From: Corallococcus soli
Lineage (GTDB): Bacteria; Myxococcota; Myxococcia; Myxococcales; Myxococcaceae
NCBI RefSeq assembly: GCF_014930455.1
Contig: NZ_JAAIYO010000005.1
Location: forward strand, 248,001 to 312,000
Length of the DNA: 64,000 nucleotides
Direction of reading: 5' to 3'
Positions 43,879 through 51,204 of this stretch are shown piece after piece. The position numbers and the translations under genes are program-made. The notes beneath the pieces are model-generated. The model saw nothing but the letters and a program-made list of their open reading frames with translations. It was not told where the DNA came from and searched no databases. The stretch's first letter is position 1. Every line of letters starts with the position of its first letter.

Positions 43879-44175
43879 CTAGTGGTCGTGGTCCGCCCCG
43901 GACTTCTTCTTCTTGCCGGAACAGCCCTGGGCACACTTGGACTGCAAGGCCGTCAGCTTCTCGGCGCAGCCCTGGATGCACTTCTGGTACTTCGGGGAGG
44001 AGGACTTGCCGGAGCAGGAGCTGGTGCAGGCCTGCATGGTGGTAGCCGCCTTGGTGTTGCAGTTCACCATGCACTGCGAGGGCTCCGCCGCGAGCACCGG
44101 CGGCGCCAGCAGGACGGCGCCCAGGCCCAGCATCCCCACCCAGCCACGCACCGCGATTTCAAGCTTCAAGGTCAT
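43879..44175 (-). CDS. Small secreted protein with four evenly spaced CX3C motifs
   Basis: The 98-residue product has a signal peptide (to about residue 30, LLAPPVLAAEP). The mature 68 residues have exactly eight cysteines in four CX3C pairs: C35/C39, C50/C54, C66/C70 and C81/C85, with 15-16 residues between pairs. Sequence between pairs is Lys/Ser/Gln-rich and helical, and the tail is KKKKSGADHDH. The layout recalls twin-CX3C helical hairpins or a metal-binding bundle. I recognise no family. It lies 65 bp upstream of ileS on the same strand but probably has its own promoter. Confidence 0.75.
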   Translation of the reverse strand: MTLKLEIAVRGWVGMLGLGAVLLAPPVLAAEPSQCMVNCNTKAATTMQACTSSCSGKSSSPKYQKCIQGCAEKLTALQSKCAQGCSGKKKKSGADHDH

Positions 44176-44250
44176 CCGCCACCTTCCAGAAAGGTTTCCG
44201 GCCCCTACTATCCGTCAACCGGGCTTCATCCCAAACAGGCCCCGCGCCGC

Positions 44251-45684
44251 TCACCGCGGCTTCAGGCCCTTGGCGTCCAACTGGTACTTCTTCACCAGCC
44301 GCTCAATGGACTTGCGGTGCAGCCCGCTCTCCCGGGCCGCGCGGGACAGGTTGCCCTCGCAGCGGGTGAGGACGCTGGTGACGTACTCGCGCTCGAAGTT
44401 CTCCAGGAGCTGCTCCTTGGCGTCCTTGAAGGCCAGGTGCTCGTTGAAGGGCAGCGGCCCCTCGCGGGCCTGGCCCCGGACGCGCGGGGGCAGGTGGGAG
44501 GGCAATATCTCCTCGCCCTCGGAGAAGGTCAGCACGTGGGACAGCACGTTCATCAGCTCGCGCACGTTGCCGGGCCACGCGTAGGCCATCAGCAGGCCCA
44601 GGGCCTCCGCGGAGAAGCGCTTGCGGCCGTGCTTGTCCACGACCTCCGGCTCCGCCAGGGCCTGCTTCAGGATGAGCGGGATGTCGTCGCGGCGCTGGCG
44701 CAGGGGCGGCAGCTGGATGTTGATGACGGACAGGCGGAAGTAGAGGTCCTCGCGGAAGTTGCCCGCGGCGATCTCCTTCACGAGGTCGCGGTGGGTCGCG
44801 GCGATGACGCGGACGTCCACCTCGATGACGTCGTTGCCGCCCACCCGGCGCACCTCGCGGTTCTCCAGCACGCGCAAGAGCTTGGGTTGCAGGTCCAGGC
44901 GCAGCTCGCCCAGTTCGTCCAGGAAGATGGTGCCGCCCTGCGCGCGCTCGAAGGCGCCGGGGCGCCCGGACACCGCGCCGGTGAAGGCGCCCTTCTCATG
45001 GCCGAACAGCTCGCTCTCGATGAGGTTGGGCGGGATGGCGCCGCAGTCCAGCACCACCATGGGGCCCTTCTTGCGGCCGGACAGTTCGTGGATGGCGCTG
45101 GAGACCAGCTCCTTCCCGGTGCCCGTCTCCCCCTGGATGATGACGGACACGTCCATGGGCGCGATGCGCTTGATGAGCCCGAACACCTGCCGCATCTTCA
45201 CGCTCTGGCCCACCATGCCGCACAGCTCGCCCTCGCGGTCGGGCTCCACCGCCACCTCTTCGTCCAGCGGCGCGAAGGTGATGACGGAGGAGCCGGCGCG
45301 GATCTGCGAGCCCGGGGACAGGTAGGCCCGTTCAATGCGCCGGCCGTCCAGGAAGGTGCCGTTGGTGGAGTTCAGGTCCACCAGCAGGTAGCCGCGCTCG
45401 GTGTACTGGACCTCGAAGTGGTGGCGGCTCGCGGTGCGATCCTCCACCAGCACCAGGTCGTTGCCCGGGTGGGCGCCGCACCGCAGCCGCTCCTTGTCGC
45501 TGGCCATGGAGCGCCCGGTGTCCGGCCCCGACGTCACCAGGAGCCGGCACTTGTGCAGCTTCATGGTGGCGCGCGGATCCACCACCTGCGTCTCCCCCAG
45601 CAGGGAGGACTGGGCCGACAGTTCGAGGCCGACATCACCGGGATTCGTGTGGATGTCGTCGGGATGCGGATTGGAGGCGGTCAT
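44251..45684 (-). CDS. FHA-domain sigma-54-dependent transcriptional activator
   Basis: This 477-residue enhancer-binding protein starts with an FHA phosphothreonine-binding domain (about 45-135; RSMASDKERLRCGAHPGNDL, SRHHFEVQ, DLNSTNGTFLDG). The AAA+ sigma-54 domain (about 150-385) has Walker A GETGTGKE, ESELFGHEKGAFTGA (the sigma-54 contact loop is intact), Walker B GGTIFLDELGE and the R-finger region. A Fis-type HTH (about 430-470; LSRAARESGLHRKSIERLVKKY) ends it. In myxobacteria such FHA regulators work with Ser/Thr kinases. It should activate sigma-54 promoters; targets unknown. Confidence 0.93.
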   Translation of the reverse strand: MTASNPHPDDIHTNPGDVGLELSAQSSLLGETQVVDPRATMKLHKCRLLVTSGPDTGRSMASDKERLRCGAHPGNDLVLVEDRTASRHHFEVQYTERGYLLVDLNSTNGTFLDGRRIERAYLSPGSQIRAGSSVITFAPLDEEVAVEPDREGELCGMVGQSVKMRQVFGLIKRIAPMDVSVIIQGETGTGKELVSSAIHELSGRKKGPMVVLDCGAIPPNLIESELFGHEKGAFTGAVSGRPGAFERAQGGTIFLDELGELRLDLQPKLLRVLENREVRRVGGNDVIEVDVRVIAATHRDLVKEIAAGNFREDLYFRLSVINIQLPPLRQRRDDIPLILKQALAEPEVVDKHGRKRFSAEALGLLMAYAWPGNVRELMNVLSHVLTFSEGEEILPSHLPPRVRGQAREGPLPFNEHLAFKDAKEQLLENFEREYVTSVLTRCEGNLSRAARESGLHRKSIERLVKKYQLDAKGLKPR

Positions 45685-45761
45685 CAGTGAACGCGAGGAT
45701 AGCAAAGGGCGCCCACGGACCATGCCTGACGGGCCGTGCGTGCTAGTGTCCCGCGCCCCGC

Positions 45762-46781
45762 ATGCCCCCCCGAAAAGTGAAGCCGAAGAAGGCGCCCATC
45801 CCGCCTGGAGCGCAGGCACCCGAGCGTGGCGACGCACCGCGCCCACGCCGGCCCCGCGCCAAGAAGACCGTGGCCATCCTGTCCCGGAAGCGCTCGCTGT
45901 ACTCGACGCGCCGGCTGGTGGAGGCCATCAAGGCGCGGGGGCACCGGGCGCTCGTCTTCGACACGCTGCGCTGCTGCCTGATGCTGGCCCAGGGCCGGCC
46001 GCGCATGACGTACCGCGGTGCGGAGGTGAAGGGCGTGGACGTCGTCATCCCCCGGATTGGCGCGTCCATCACCGCGTACGGCCTGGCGGTGGTGAACCAC
46101 TTCGAGATGATGGACGTGCCGGTGCTCAACCCCCCCACCGCCATCGCGCGCAGCCGCGACAAGCTGCGGGCGCTCCAGTTCCTGGCCCGCGCGGGCCTGG
46201 ACATGCCCCGGACGGTGATGGCGCATGACCGCGGCAACGTGCGCAAGCTGGTGCAGGAGGTGGGGGGCCTGCCCGTCATCATCAAGCTGATCAAGGGCAC
46301 CCAGGGCGTGGGCGTGATGATCGCCCACACGCTGCCGGAGGTGCAGACCATCCTCGACACCTTCTGGGACCTGGGCCAGGAGATTGTCTTGCAGGAGTTC
46401 GTCGCGGAGAGCGAAGGCCGCGACGTGCGCGCGCTGGTGGTGGGCGACACGGTGGTAGGCGCCATGCGCCGCAAGGCGAAGAAGGGCGAGTTCCGCTCCA
46501 ACATCCACCGGGGCGGCGAGGGCCGCGCCATCGTCCTGCCCCCGGCCTACATGGAGGCCGCGGTGAAGGCGGCGCGCATCATCGGGCTGGAGGTCGCGGG
46601 CGTGGACATGCTGGAGGGCCGGGACGGCCCCCGCCTCATGGAGATCAACTCCAGCCCCGGCTTCGAGGGCCTGGAGGGCGCCACGAAACAGGACATCGCC
46701 GGGACCATCGTGGAGCACGCGTTGGTGTACGCGGGGACCCGGGGCCCGGCGTTGGTGGCGCGCGCGGGGCGGGCCTCCTAG
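45762..46781 (+). CDS. RimK-like ATP-grasp ligase (ribosomal S6 / amino acid ligase)
   Basis: The 339-residue product has a basic, Pro/Lys-rich N-terminal extension (about 1-35) followed by a RimK fold: VAILSRKRSLYSTRRLVEA, VIPRIGASITAYG, then ATP-grasp segments VIIKLIKGTQGVGVMI, LQEFV, RDVRALVVGD, GGEGRAIVLPP and VDMLEGRDGPRLMEINSSPG (metal-binding Glu and Asn). RimK adds glutamates to ribosomal protein S6; related enzymes act on other peptides or cofactors. The N-terminal extension is unlike E. coli RimK, so I leave the symbol empty. Confidence 0.87.
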   Translation: MPPRKVKPKKAPIPPGAQAPERGDAPRPRRPRAKKTVAILSRKRSLYSTRRLVEAIKARGHRALVFDTLRCCLMLAQGRPRMTYRGAEVKGVDVVIPRIGASITAYGLAVVNHFEMMDVPVLNPPTAIARSRDKLRALQFLARAGLDMPRTVMAHDRGNVRKLVQEVGGLPVIIKLIKGTQGVGVMIAHTLPEVQTILDTFWDLGQEIVLQEFVAESEGRDVRALVVGDTVVGAMRRKAKKGEFRSNIHRGGEGRAIVLPPAYMEAAVKAARIIGLEVAGVDMLEGRDGPRLMEINSSPGFEGLEGATKQDIAGTIVEHALVYAGTRGPALVARAGRAS

Positions 46782-46809
46782 CGGCAGGGGCCGCCTAATG
46801 GGGGTGACA

Positions 46810-46839
46810 GCAGGCACGCGAGCAGTGAAACGTGCCTGC
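46810..46839. terminator. 9-bp hairpin downstream of the RimK-like gene
   Basis: GCAGGCACG (46810-46818) and CGTGCCTGC (46831-46839) are perfect complements around a 12-nt loop, 28 bp after the RimK-like stop. No T-run follows; may be a terminator or part of the leader of the next gene. Confidence 0.4.
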
Positions 46840-46984
46840 CCGCCTGCCGCATGGCGTGCGTGTCGCGCTTCACGGTGCGCACGGTGCCTTGCATGCTCCA
46901 CAGGAATACGGGAATGCCAACCGGCGTGGTTTGTCAGGGGGTGTTGGCAGCGACGGGGATGCGCCTCTAATCTGGCGACCCCCG

Positions 46985-47656
46985 ATGAAAACGCTGCACA
47001 AGCCGCTGCAGATCACCGTCTACCAGGATGTGTTGTGTTCCTGGTGCTACCTCGCCGACCTGCGGTTGGACGTGCTTCGCCAGGAGTTTGGCGAAGCCGT
47101 CCGCTGGAGTGTGCGGCCCTACCCGCTGCGGCTGCACGACGTGCTGCCCACGGAGCGCGAAGTGCGCGGATTGGTGGAAGAGGTGAAGCGCGCGCAGCGC
47201 GAAGCCGAACCCACCGCCGCGCTGCTCTCCACGGACCTGTGGCTGGGGGGAGACCCTCCCCGCTCCAGCGTGCCGGCCCTGGCGGCGCTGGAAGCCGCGC
47301 GATTGCAGGGTCCGCAGGCGCGGGCCTTCCTCGCGCGGGCCATGCAACGCGCGGCGCTGGAGCAGGGCGTCAACGTGTCGCGCTCGGACGTGGTGTTCGA
47401 GCTGGCGTCGCGCGTGGGCCTGTCCATGAACCAGTTCTCCGCGGCCTTCCGTTCGGAAGAGACGCGCCGGCTCATCCACGACGAGCACCGGCTGGCCAAC
47501 AGCCGCGGGGTGAGGGGCGTGCCCACGCTCGTCATCGGCGGCCGGTGGATGCTGTGCGGCCTGCGGGAGCTCACCGAGTACCGCGAGCACATCCTCGCGT
47601 GCCTGGGCAAGGTCATCGCGCCCCGCTCCGGCTCCTCCGAGCGGCTGGTGCACTGA
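46985..47656 (+). CDS. DsbA-family thiol oxidoreductase (FrnE-like), cytosolic
   Basis: This 223-residue thioredoxin-fold protein has the redox motif C18-S-W-C21 right after the first strand (QITVYQDVLCSWCYL), an inserted helical domain and the cis-Pro motif GVRGVPTLVIGG. The C-SWC motif and the lack of a signal peptide match FrnE/2-hydroxychromene isomerase-like DsbA proteins, which act as cytosolic disulphide oxidoreductases. ATG 46985 is the family-like start. A further CxxxC-like pair is absent at the C-terminus. Confidence 0.88.
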   Translation: MKTLHKPLQITVYQDVLCSWCYLADLRLDVLRQEFGEAVRWSVRPYPLRLHDVLPTEREVRGLVEEVKRAQREAEPTAALLSTDLWLGGDPPRSSVPALAALEAARLQGPQARAFLARAMQRAALEQGVNVSRSDVVFELASRVGLSMNQFSAAFRSEETRRLIHDEHRLANSRGVRGVPTLVIGGRWMLCGLRELTEYREHILACLGKVIAPRSGSSERLVH

Positions 47657-47667
47657 GGCTCCGCCCG

Positions 47668-47698
47668 GCGCGCCTTCGTCCCGTGGGCGAAGGCGCGC
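47668..47698. terminator. Bidirectional terminator hairpin between convergent genes
   Basis: GCGCGCCTTCG (47668-47678) pairs perfectly with CGAAGGCGCGC (47688-47698), and the loop TCCCGTGGG can extend the stem. It sits centrally between the stops at 47656 and 47718. Confidence 0.7.
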
Positions 47699-47717
47699 GC
47701 CCGGCGTCACCGGAGCG

Positions 47718-48710
47718 TCAGCCGTGCGACGGGTCGGAGCCTTCGTCCGACCCGGAGCGCAGCGTCAGGTACAGCCCCGCGAGCAGCAGCTGGGCCATGG
47801 CCGTGGCGGGGATGACGCCCACGCAGCAGACGAGGAAGCCCCCCAACACCACGAGCCCCGCGATGAAGCTCACGCCCACCATGGCCAGACGCTGGCCCCG
47901 GGCGTAGTCCCAGCAGCGACGCAGCACCTGGAGGGGTGAGGGCGGCGCGTCTTCGTACGCGAGCTCCGGCTGGACGAAGTAGAGCGGGAGCGTCACGTAG
48001 ATGAGGGGGAAGAGCAGTACCAGCGTGGTCCCTCCCAGCACCGCCAGCACGGGCACCACGGTGTTCCGGATCTCGCCGGACGCAGCCTCCTCGCGGATGC
48101 CGTGCAGCAGGCCGGTGCCCATCGCCGCCAGGAAGCCCAGGCCTCCCACGATGAACAGCGGCACCACGATGATGGCGACGACGACGAGCATCGTCAGCAG
48201 GTAGGGCCCCACCTTGTGCATCTGGGTGAAGAGGCGCGCCACGTCCGCGCGCTGCCCGCCCAGCACGTCGAAGTACACGCGCAGGAGCCCCAGCTGCACC
48301 AGCCCCTGCACCACCAGCTGGACCACCACGCCCACCAGGCCCAGCGCGACGGCCAGCGCGGTGCTGTCCAGCGCCGTGCCGATGCCCTGGCCCAGCGTGA
48401 CCAGGAACTGCGAGCCGAGTGAGACGCCGAAGCTGATCAACACCGCCAGCGACAGCATGGCCCACTCGCGCTGGAAGGCCTTCCAGCACACCTCCCACAG
48501 CGCGTTGACGGTCCAGGTGTCCCGGTTCAGGGGGAACGTGGTGCCGGCGCGCGCCCGGCAGGTGGGGCAGCGCGGGGAGCTTCCGCCCTCGCTGCACATG
48601 TCGCACATGAAGTTGCCGCACCGCGTGCAGGTGCCCGCGGCGACCTGCTCCGGGTGCAGCGCGCAGGACGGCCCCGCCCCCCGTCCGAAATCCCTGTCCG
48701 ACTCCGACAT
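47718..48710 (-). CDS. Multi-spanning membrane protein with N-terminal zinc-ribbon/B-box motif
   Basis: The 330-residue product begins with a cytosolic Cys/His cluster (about residues 17-55): CALHPEQVAAGTCTRCGNFMCDMCSEGG then CPTC. This B-box-like zinc-binding pattern is common at the N-terminus of myxobacterial membrane proteins. The remainder has about five or six membrane helices (about 82-320). I recognise no transporter family. The C-terminus ends shortly after the last helix (LRSGSDEGSDPSHG). Confidence 0.75.
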   Translation of the reverse strand: MSESDRDFGRGAGPSCALHPEQVAAGTCTRCGNFMCDMCSEGGSSPRCPTCRARAGTTFPLNRDTWTVNALWEVCWKAFQREWAMLSLAVLISFGVSLGSQFLVTLGQGIGTALDSTALAVALGLVGVVVQLVVQGLVQLGLLRVYFDVLGGQRADVARLFTQMHKVGPYLLTMLVVVAIIVVPLFIVGGLGFLAAMGTGLLHGIREEAASGEIRNTVVPVLAVLGGTTLVLLFPLIYVTLPLYFVQPELAYEDAPPSPLQVLRRCWDYARGQRLAMVGVSFIAGLVVLGGFLVCCVGVIPATAMAQLLLAGLYLTLRSGSDEGSDPSHG

Positions 48711-48904
48711 CCGTGTCTCTCCCAGGCGCGGGCTCCAGGCTTCGGGTGGACCCGCGCCCGGGCTTCATATCAGCGGGGCCCTCCCCCTCCTCCCTGGCAG
48801 GCAGGCTCGCGGGATGAATTAAAAGCGCCGCCGGCCGTCATGAGGGCAGAGAGGTTGCGGAGCGGGACGCTTTGGGGGTCCACTTCCGCGCCAGGAGATT
48901 CTCC

Positions 48905-49909
48905 ATGAACCGCTTGCTCGCCCTGGTCGTCCCCTTCGCCCTGCTGATGGGGACCGGCTGTATCGTGGATGGCCACTACCACCGCCCCACCCGCGCGGCC
49001 TACGTCGCCCCCGTCGTGGAGTACCGGTTCGCCGGGGCGCACCCCATCCCGGATGACTACGGCAGCGGGTGGTGCCCGGAGGACTACAGCCACATCCACG
49101 ACTACCAGCCGCCGCAGACGTCCTACGTCTACACGGACAACGTCTACTACTACCGGGGCCCGACGCTGGTCTGGTACTGGGACTACCACCCCATCCCGAA
49201 CGGCGGCTATTGCAGCTTCCACGGGCGCCACTCGCACGACTTCTACCCGCACGGCTCCTGGGGCCATGGGTACTCGTATGACCGCGGCACCCGGGGCTAC
49301 CGCTGGGACCGGACCCACGCGGCCTCCGCCGGGAACGTCCGCTACAACACCGGCCCGTCGCGTCCCTCGTCCGCGCCCTCTCCCGTCCCCTACAACGTGG
49401 GTCGCCGCCCGCCTCCGGGTGGCACCGGCACCGGGGCCCGCCCGCCCAGTGGCTCCGGCAATGGCTGGGGCCGCAGCAACGCCGCCCCCGCCGCGAACAA
49501 CAGCAAGCGTGACAACGACGACAACAAAGGCGGCGGCTGGGGCACCCCGGGCAACAAGAGCCGCGACGACGACAACGACAGCTCCCGCGGCAGCAGCGGC
49601 AACAGCGGCAACAGCGGCAACAGCGGTGGCGGCTGGAGCAGCCCCGGCAACAGCAGCGGCAGCAGCGGCAGCAGCGGCAGCAGCGGCGGTGGCCGGAGCA
49701 ACAGCGGAAGCAGCAGCAACAGCGGCAGCAGCGGCAGCAGCGGTGGCGGCTGGAGCAGCCCCGGCGGCAGCGGCCGGAGCAGCAGCGGCAACAGCAGCGG
49801 CAGCAGCGGCAGCGGCCGGAGCAGCAGCGGAAGCAGCGGCAGCAGCGGTGGTGGCTGGAACACGGGCAAGAGCTCCGGTTCCTCCAACAAGAGCGGGGCG
49901 CGCTGGTAG
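48905..49909 (+). CDS. Secreted/lipidated protein with long Ser-Gly-Asn low-complexity tail
   Basis: The 334-residue product has a signal segment ending MGTGC, which looks like a lipobox. A Tyr/His/Pro-rich domain (about 20-145; YHRPTRAAYVAP, YSHIHDYQPPQ, GHGYSYDRG) is followed by about 130 residues of Ser/Gly/Asn repeats with GGGWSSPG units. The tail is likely disordered and surface-exposed; the His/Tyr-rich part might bind metals. No family recognised. ATG 48905 has AGGAG upstream. A strong terminator follows. Confidence 0.75.
   Translation: MNRLLALVVPFALLMGTGCIVDGHYHRPTRAAYVAPVVEYRFAGAHPIPDDYGSGWCPEDYSHIHDYQPPQTSYVYTDNVYYYRGPTLVWYWDYHPIPNGGYCSFHGRHSHDFYPHGSWGHGYSYDRGTRGYRWDRTHAASAGNVRYNTGPSRPSSAPSPVPYNVGRRPPPGGTGTGARPPSGSGNGWGRSNAAPAANNSKRDNDDNKGGGWGTPGNKSRDDDNDSSRGSSGNSGNSGNSGGGWSSPGNSSGSSGSSGSSGGGRSNSGSSSNSGSSGSSGGGWSSPGGSGRSSSGNSSGSSGSGRSSSGSSGSSGGGWNTGKSSGSSNKSGARW
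49591..49850. repeat. AGCAGCGGC-type coding microsatellite
   Basis: The lipoprotein tail is encoded by runs of cagcagcggc and aacagcggc units with a 9-bp or 3-bp period over about 260 bp. Such tracts are prone to slippage, and lengths that are not multiples of three would change the C-terminus. Confidence 0.75.
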
Positions 49910-49943
49910 GCGTCCCTCCCCTCGCCATCCCATGCAGGACCCC

Positions 49944-49993
49944 GGCACCGGGCGCGGCCTTCCGTCATTCGCGGAAGGCAGGCTCCCGGTGCC
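49944..49993 (+). terminator. Strong two-tier terminator hairpin
   Basis: GGCACCGGG (49944-49952) pairs with CCCGGTGCC (49985-49993), and inside it CCTTCCG (49958-49964) pairs with CGGAAGG (49972-49978). The structure is followed by GACGTGTTTTC on the plus strand. It terminates the upstream lipoprotein gene. Confidence 0.85.
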
Positions 49994-50128
49994 GACGTGT
50001 TTTCAACATCCGGAAGCCTCGCCATCCCAAGCCCCCCTCCCCCGCGTGCACCGGGGCGTCCGCCAGGGGACGGACGGGGCCCGGGAACGGATTGCGATCA
50101 CACCGGACCGTGCGGATGTTGCGACGCG

Positions 50129-50977
50129 ATGAGACACTTTATTCGGGCGGCGGGTGGTGCCGTGCTCGGGCTGGTGGCACTGGCCTGTGGCGACGGCGGC
50201 TTCACACCGGACCCCGGCGTGCGGACCGAGGACGCCGAGGCCGTGGATCTGGAGAACCTTCGCATCCTCGTCAGCGGGCAGGCCGCCGTGTTCCCGGAGG
50301 CCGTGGGCCGGGGCGCGCAGACGCCCTCCCTGTCCGGGATGACGCTGAGCGTGGAGGAGCCCCTGCGCGTGGCCGTCAGCGACGCGTCCGCCACCTTCGC
50401 CACCGGGACGGTGGCCGAGGACGGCACCTTCCGCGTCACCGACGTGCCCGTGCGCGACATCCACCAGGGGCTCGGCGTGGGCCTGGCGCAGGACGGGTTC
50501 GTGCGCAGCACCACGCTCGTCTACGACACCGCCTTCACCGGCACCCGCCCGCGAACGGACATCGTCGCCGCGCGGGCGTGGGCCCTGCCCGCCGCCTTCG
50601 TGGACCAGCTGGGCGCCGCCGTGGGCGTCCCCCGCCTCATGGGCCACACCGGCACTCCCACGGCCACCCTGGCCACCGCGGGCTTCGTGCTCGGGCGCGT
50701 GGTGGACCTGGGCGGCCAGCCCGTGAGCGGCGCGCGCGTGGCGCTCGACCGCGCCGACCTGGCGGACCGGCTCTACTACCCCTCCGAGGACCTCACCTCC
50801 GTGAGCCAGACGGGCACCGCGTCCCACGGACTGTTCCTCTATGTGCACTCCGCGAGCGGCGTGGAGTCCTTCAAGGTCTCCGTGGAGGGACAGGACGCCT
50901 ACGTCCCGCGCAACGTGGACACCGGCCCCGGCCTGGGCGTGGTGCTCACCGTGTATCCGGGACGCTACGCGCCATAA
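50129..50977 (+). CDS. Lipoprotein with a carboxypeptidase-regulatory-like beta-sandwich
   Basis: The 282-residue product has a lipoprotein signal (VLGLVALAC, Cys near residue 20). The mature part has two beta-rich segments; the second (about 185-280; FVLGRVVDLGGQPVSGARVALDRADLADRLYYPSED) matches the carboxypeptidase regulatory-like/prealbumin fold common in bacterial surface proteins. Around residues 100-125 a GTVAEDGTFRVTDVPV unit may be another degenerate copy. Function is unknown; it may be adhesive or structural. Confidence 0.75.
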   Translation: MRHFIRAAGGAVLGLVALACGDGGFTPDPGVRTEDAEAVDLENLRILVSGQAAVFPEAVGRGAQTPSLSGMTLSVEEPLRVAVSDASATFATGTVAEDGTFRVTDVPVRDIHQGLGVGLAQDGFVRSTTLVYDTAFTGTRPRTDIVAARAWALPAAFVDQLGAAVGVPRLMGHTGTPTATLATAGFVLGRVVDLGGQPVSGARVALDRADLADRLYYPSEDLTSVSQTGTASHGLFLYVHSASGVESFKVSVEGQDAYVPRNVDTGPGLGVVLTVYPGRYAP

Positions 50978-51204
50978 CGGGCCCCTCCCCGGGCACTCCC
51001 CGCGACGGGTGTCTGCTGGTGAAACAGGGCCGGGCCACCGCTGCTGGGCGATGTCCGGTCCTTGTCGTATCCTCACCCTGACAAGTCGGATAGCCCTGCC
51101 TTCGGCGGACATGGAGCGGCCCTGGCGTCTCATTGCCGGAGCGACCCCCAAGGCGTGATTGTGTACCAAGGTTGCACGCTGGCGTTCCGGGGGGGACGCG
51201 GACC

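Noticed and set aside
49591..49850. CRISPR-like array
   Set aside because: The repeats are short in-frame Ser/Gly codons in a coding region, with no unique spacers and no cas genes.
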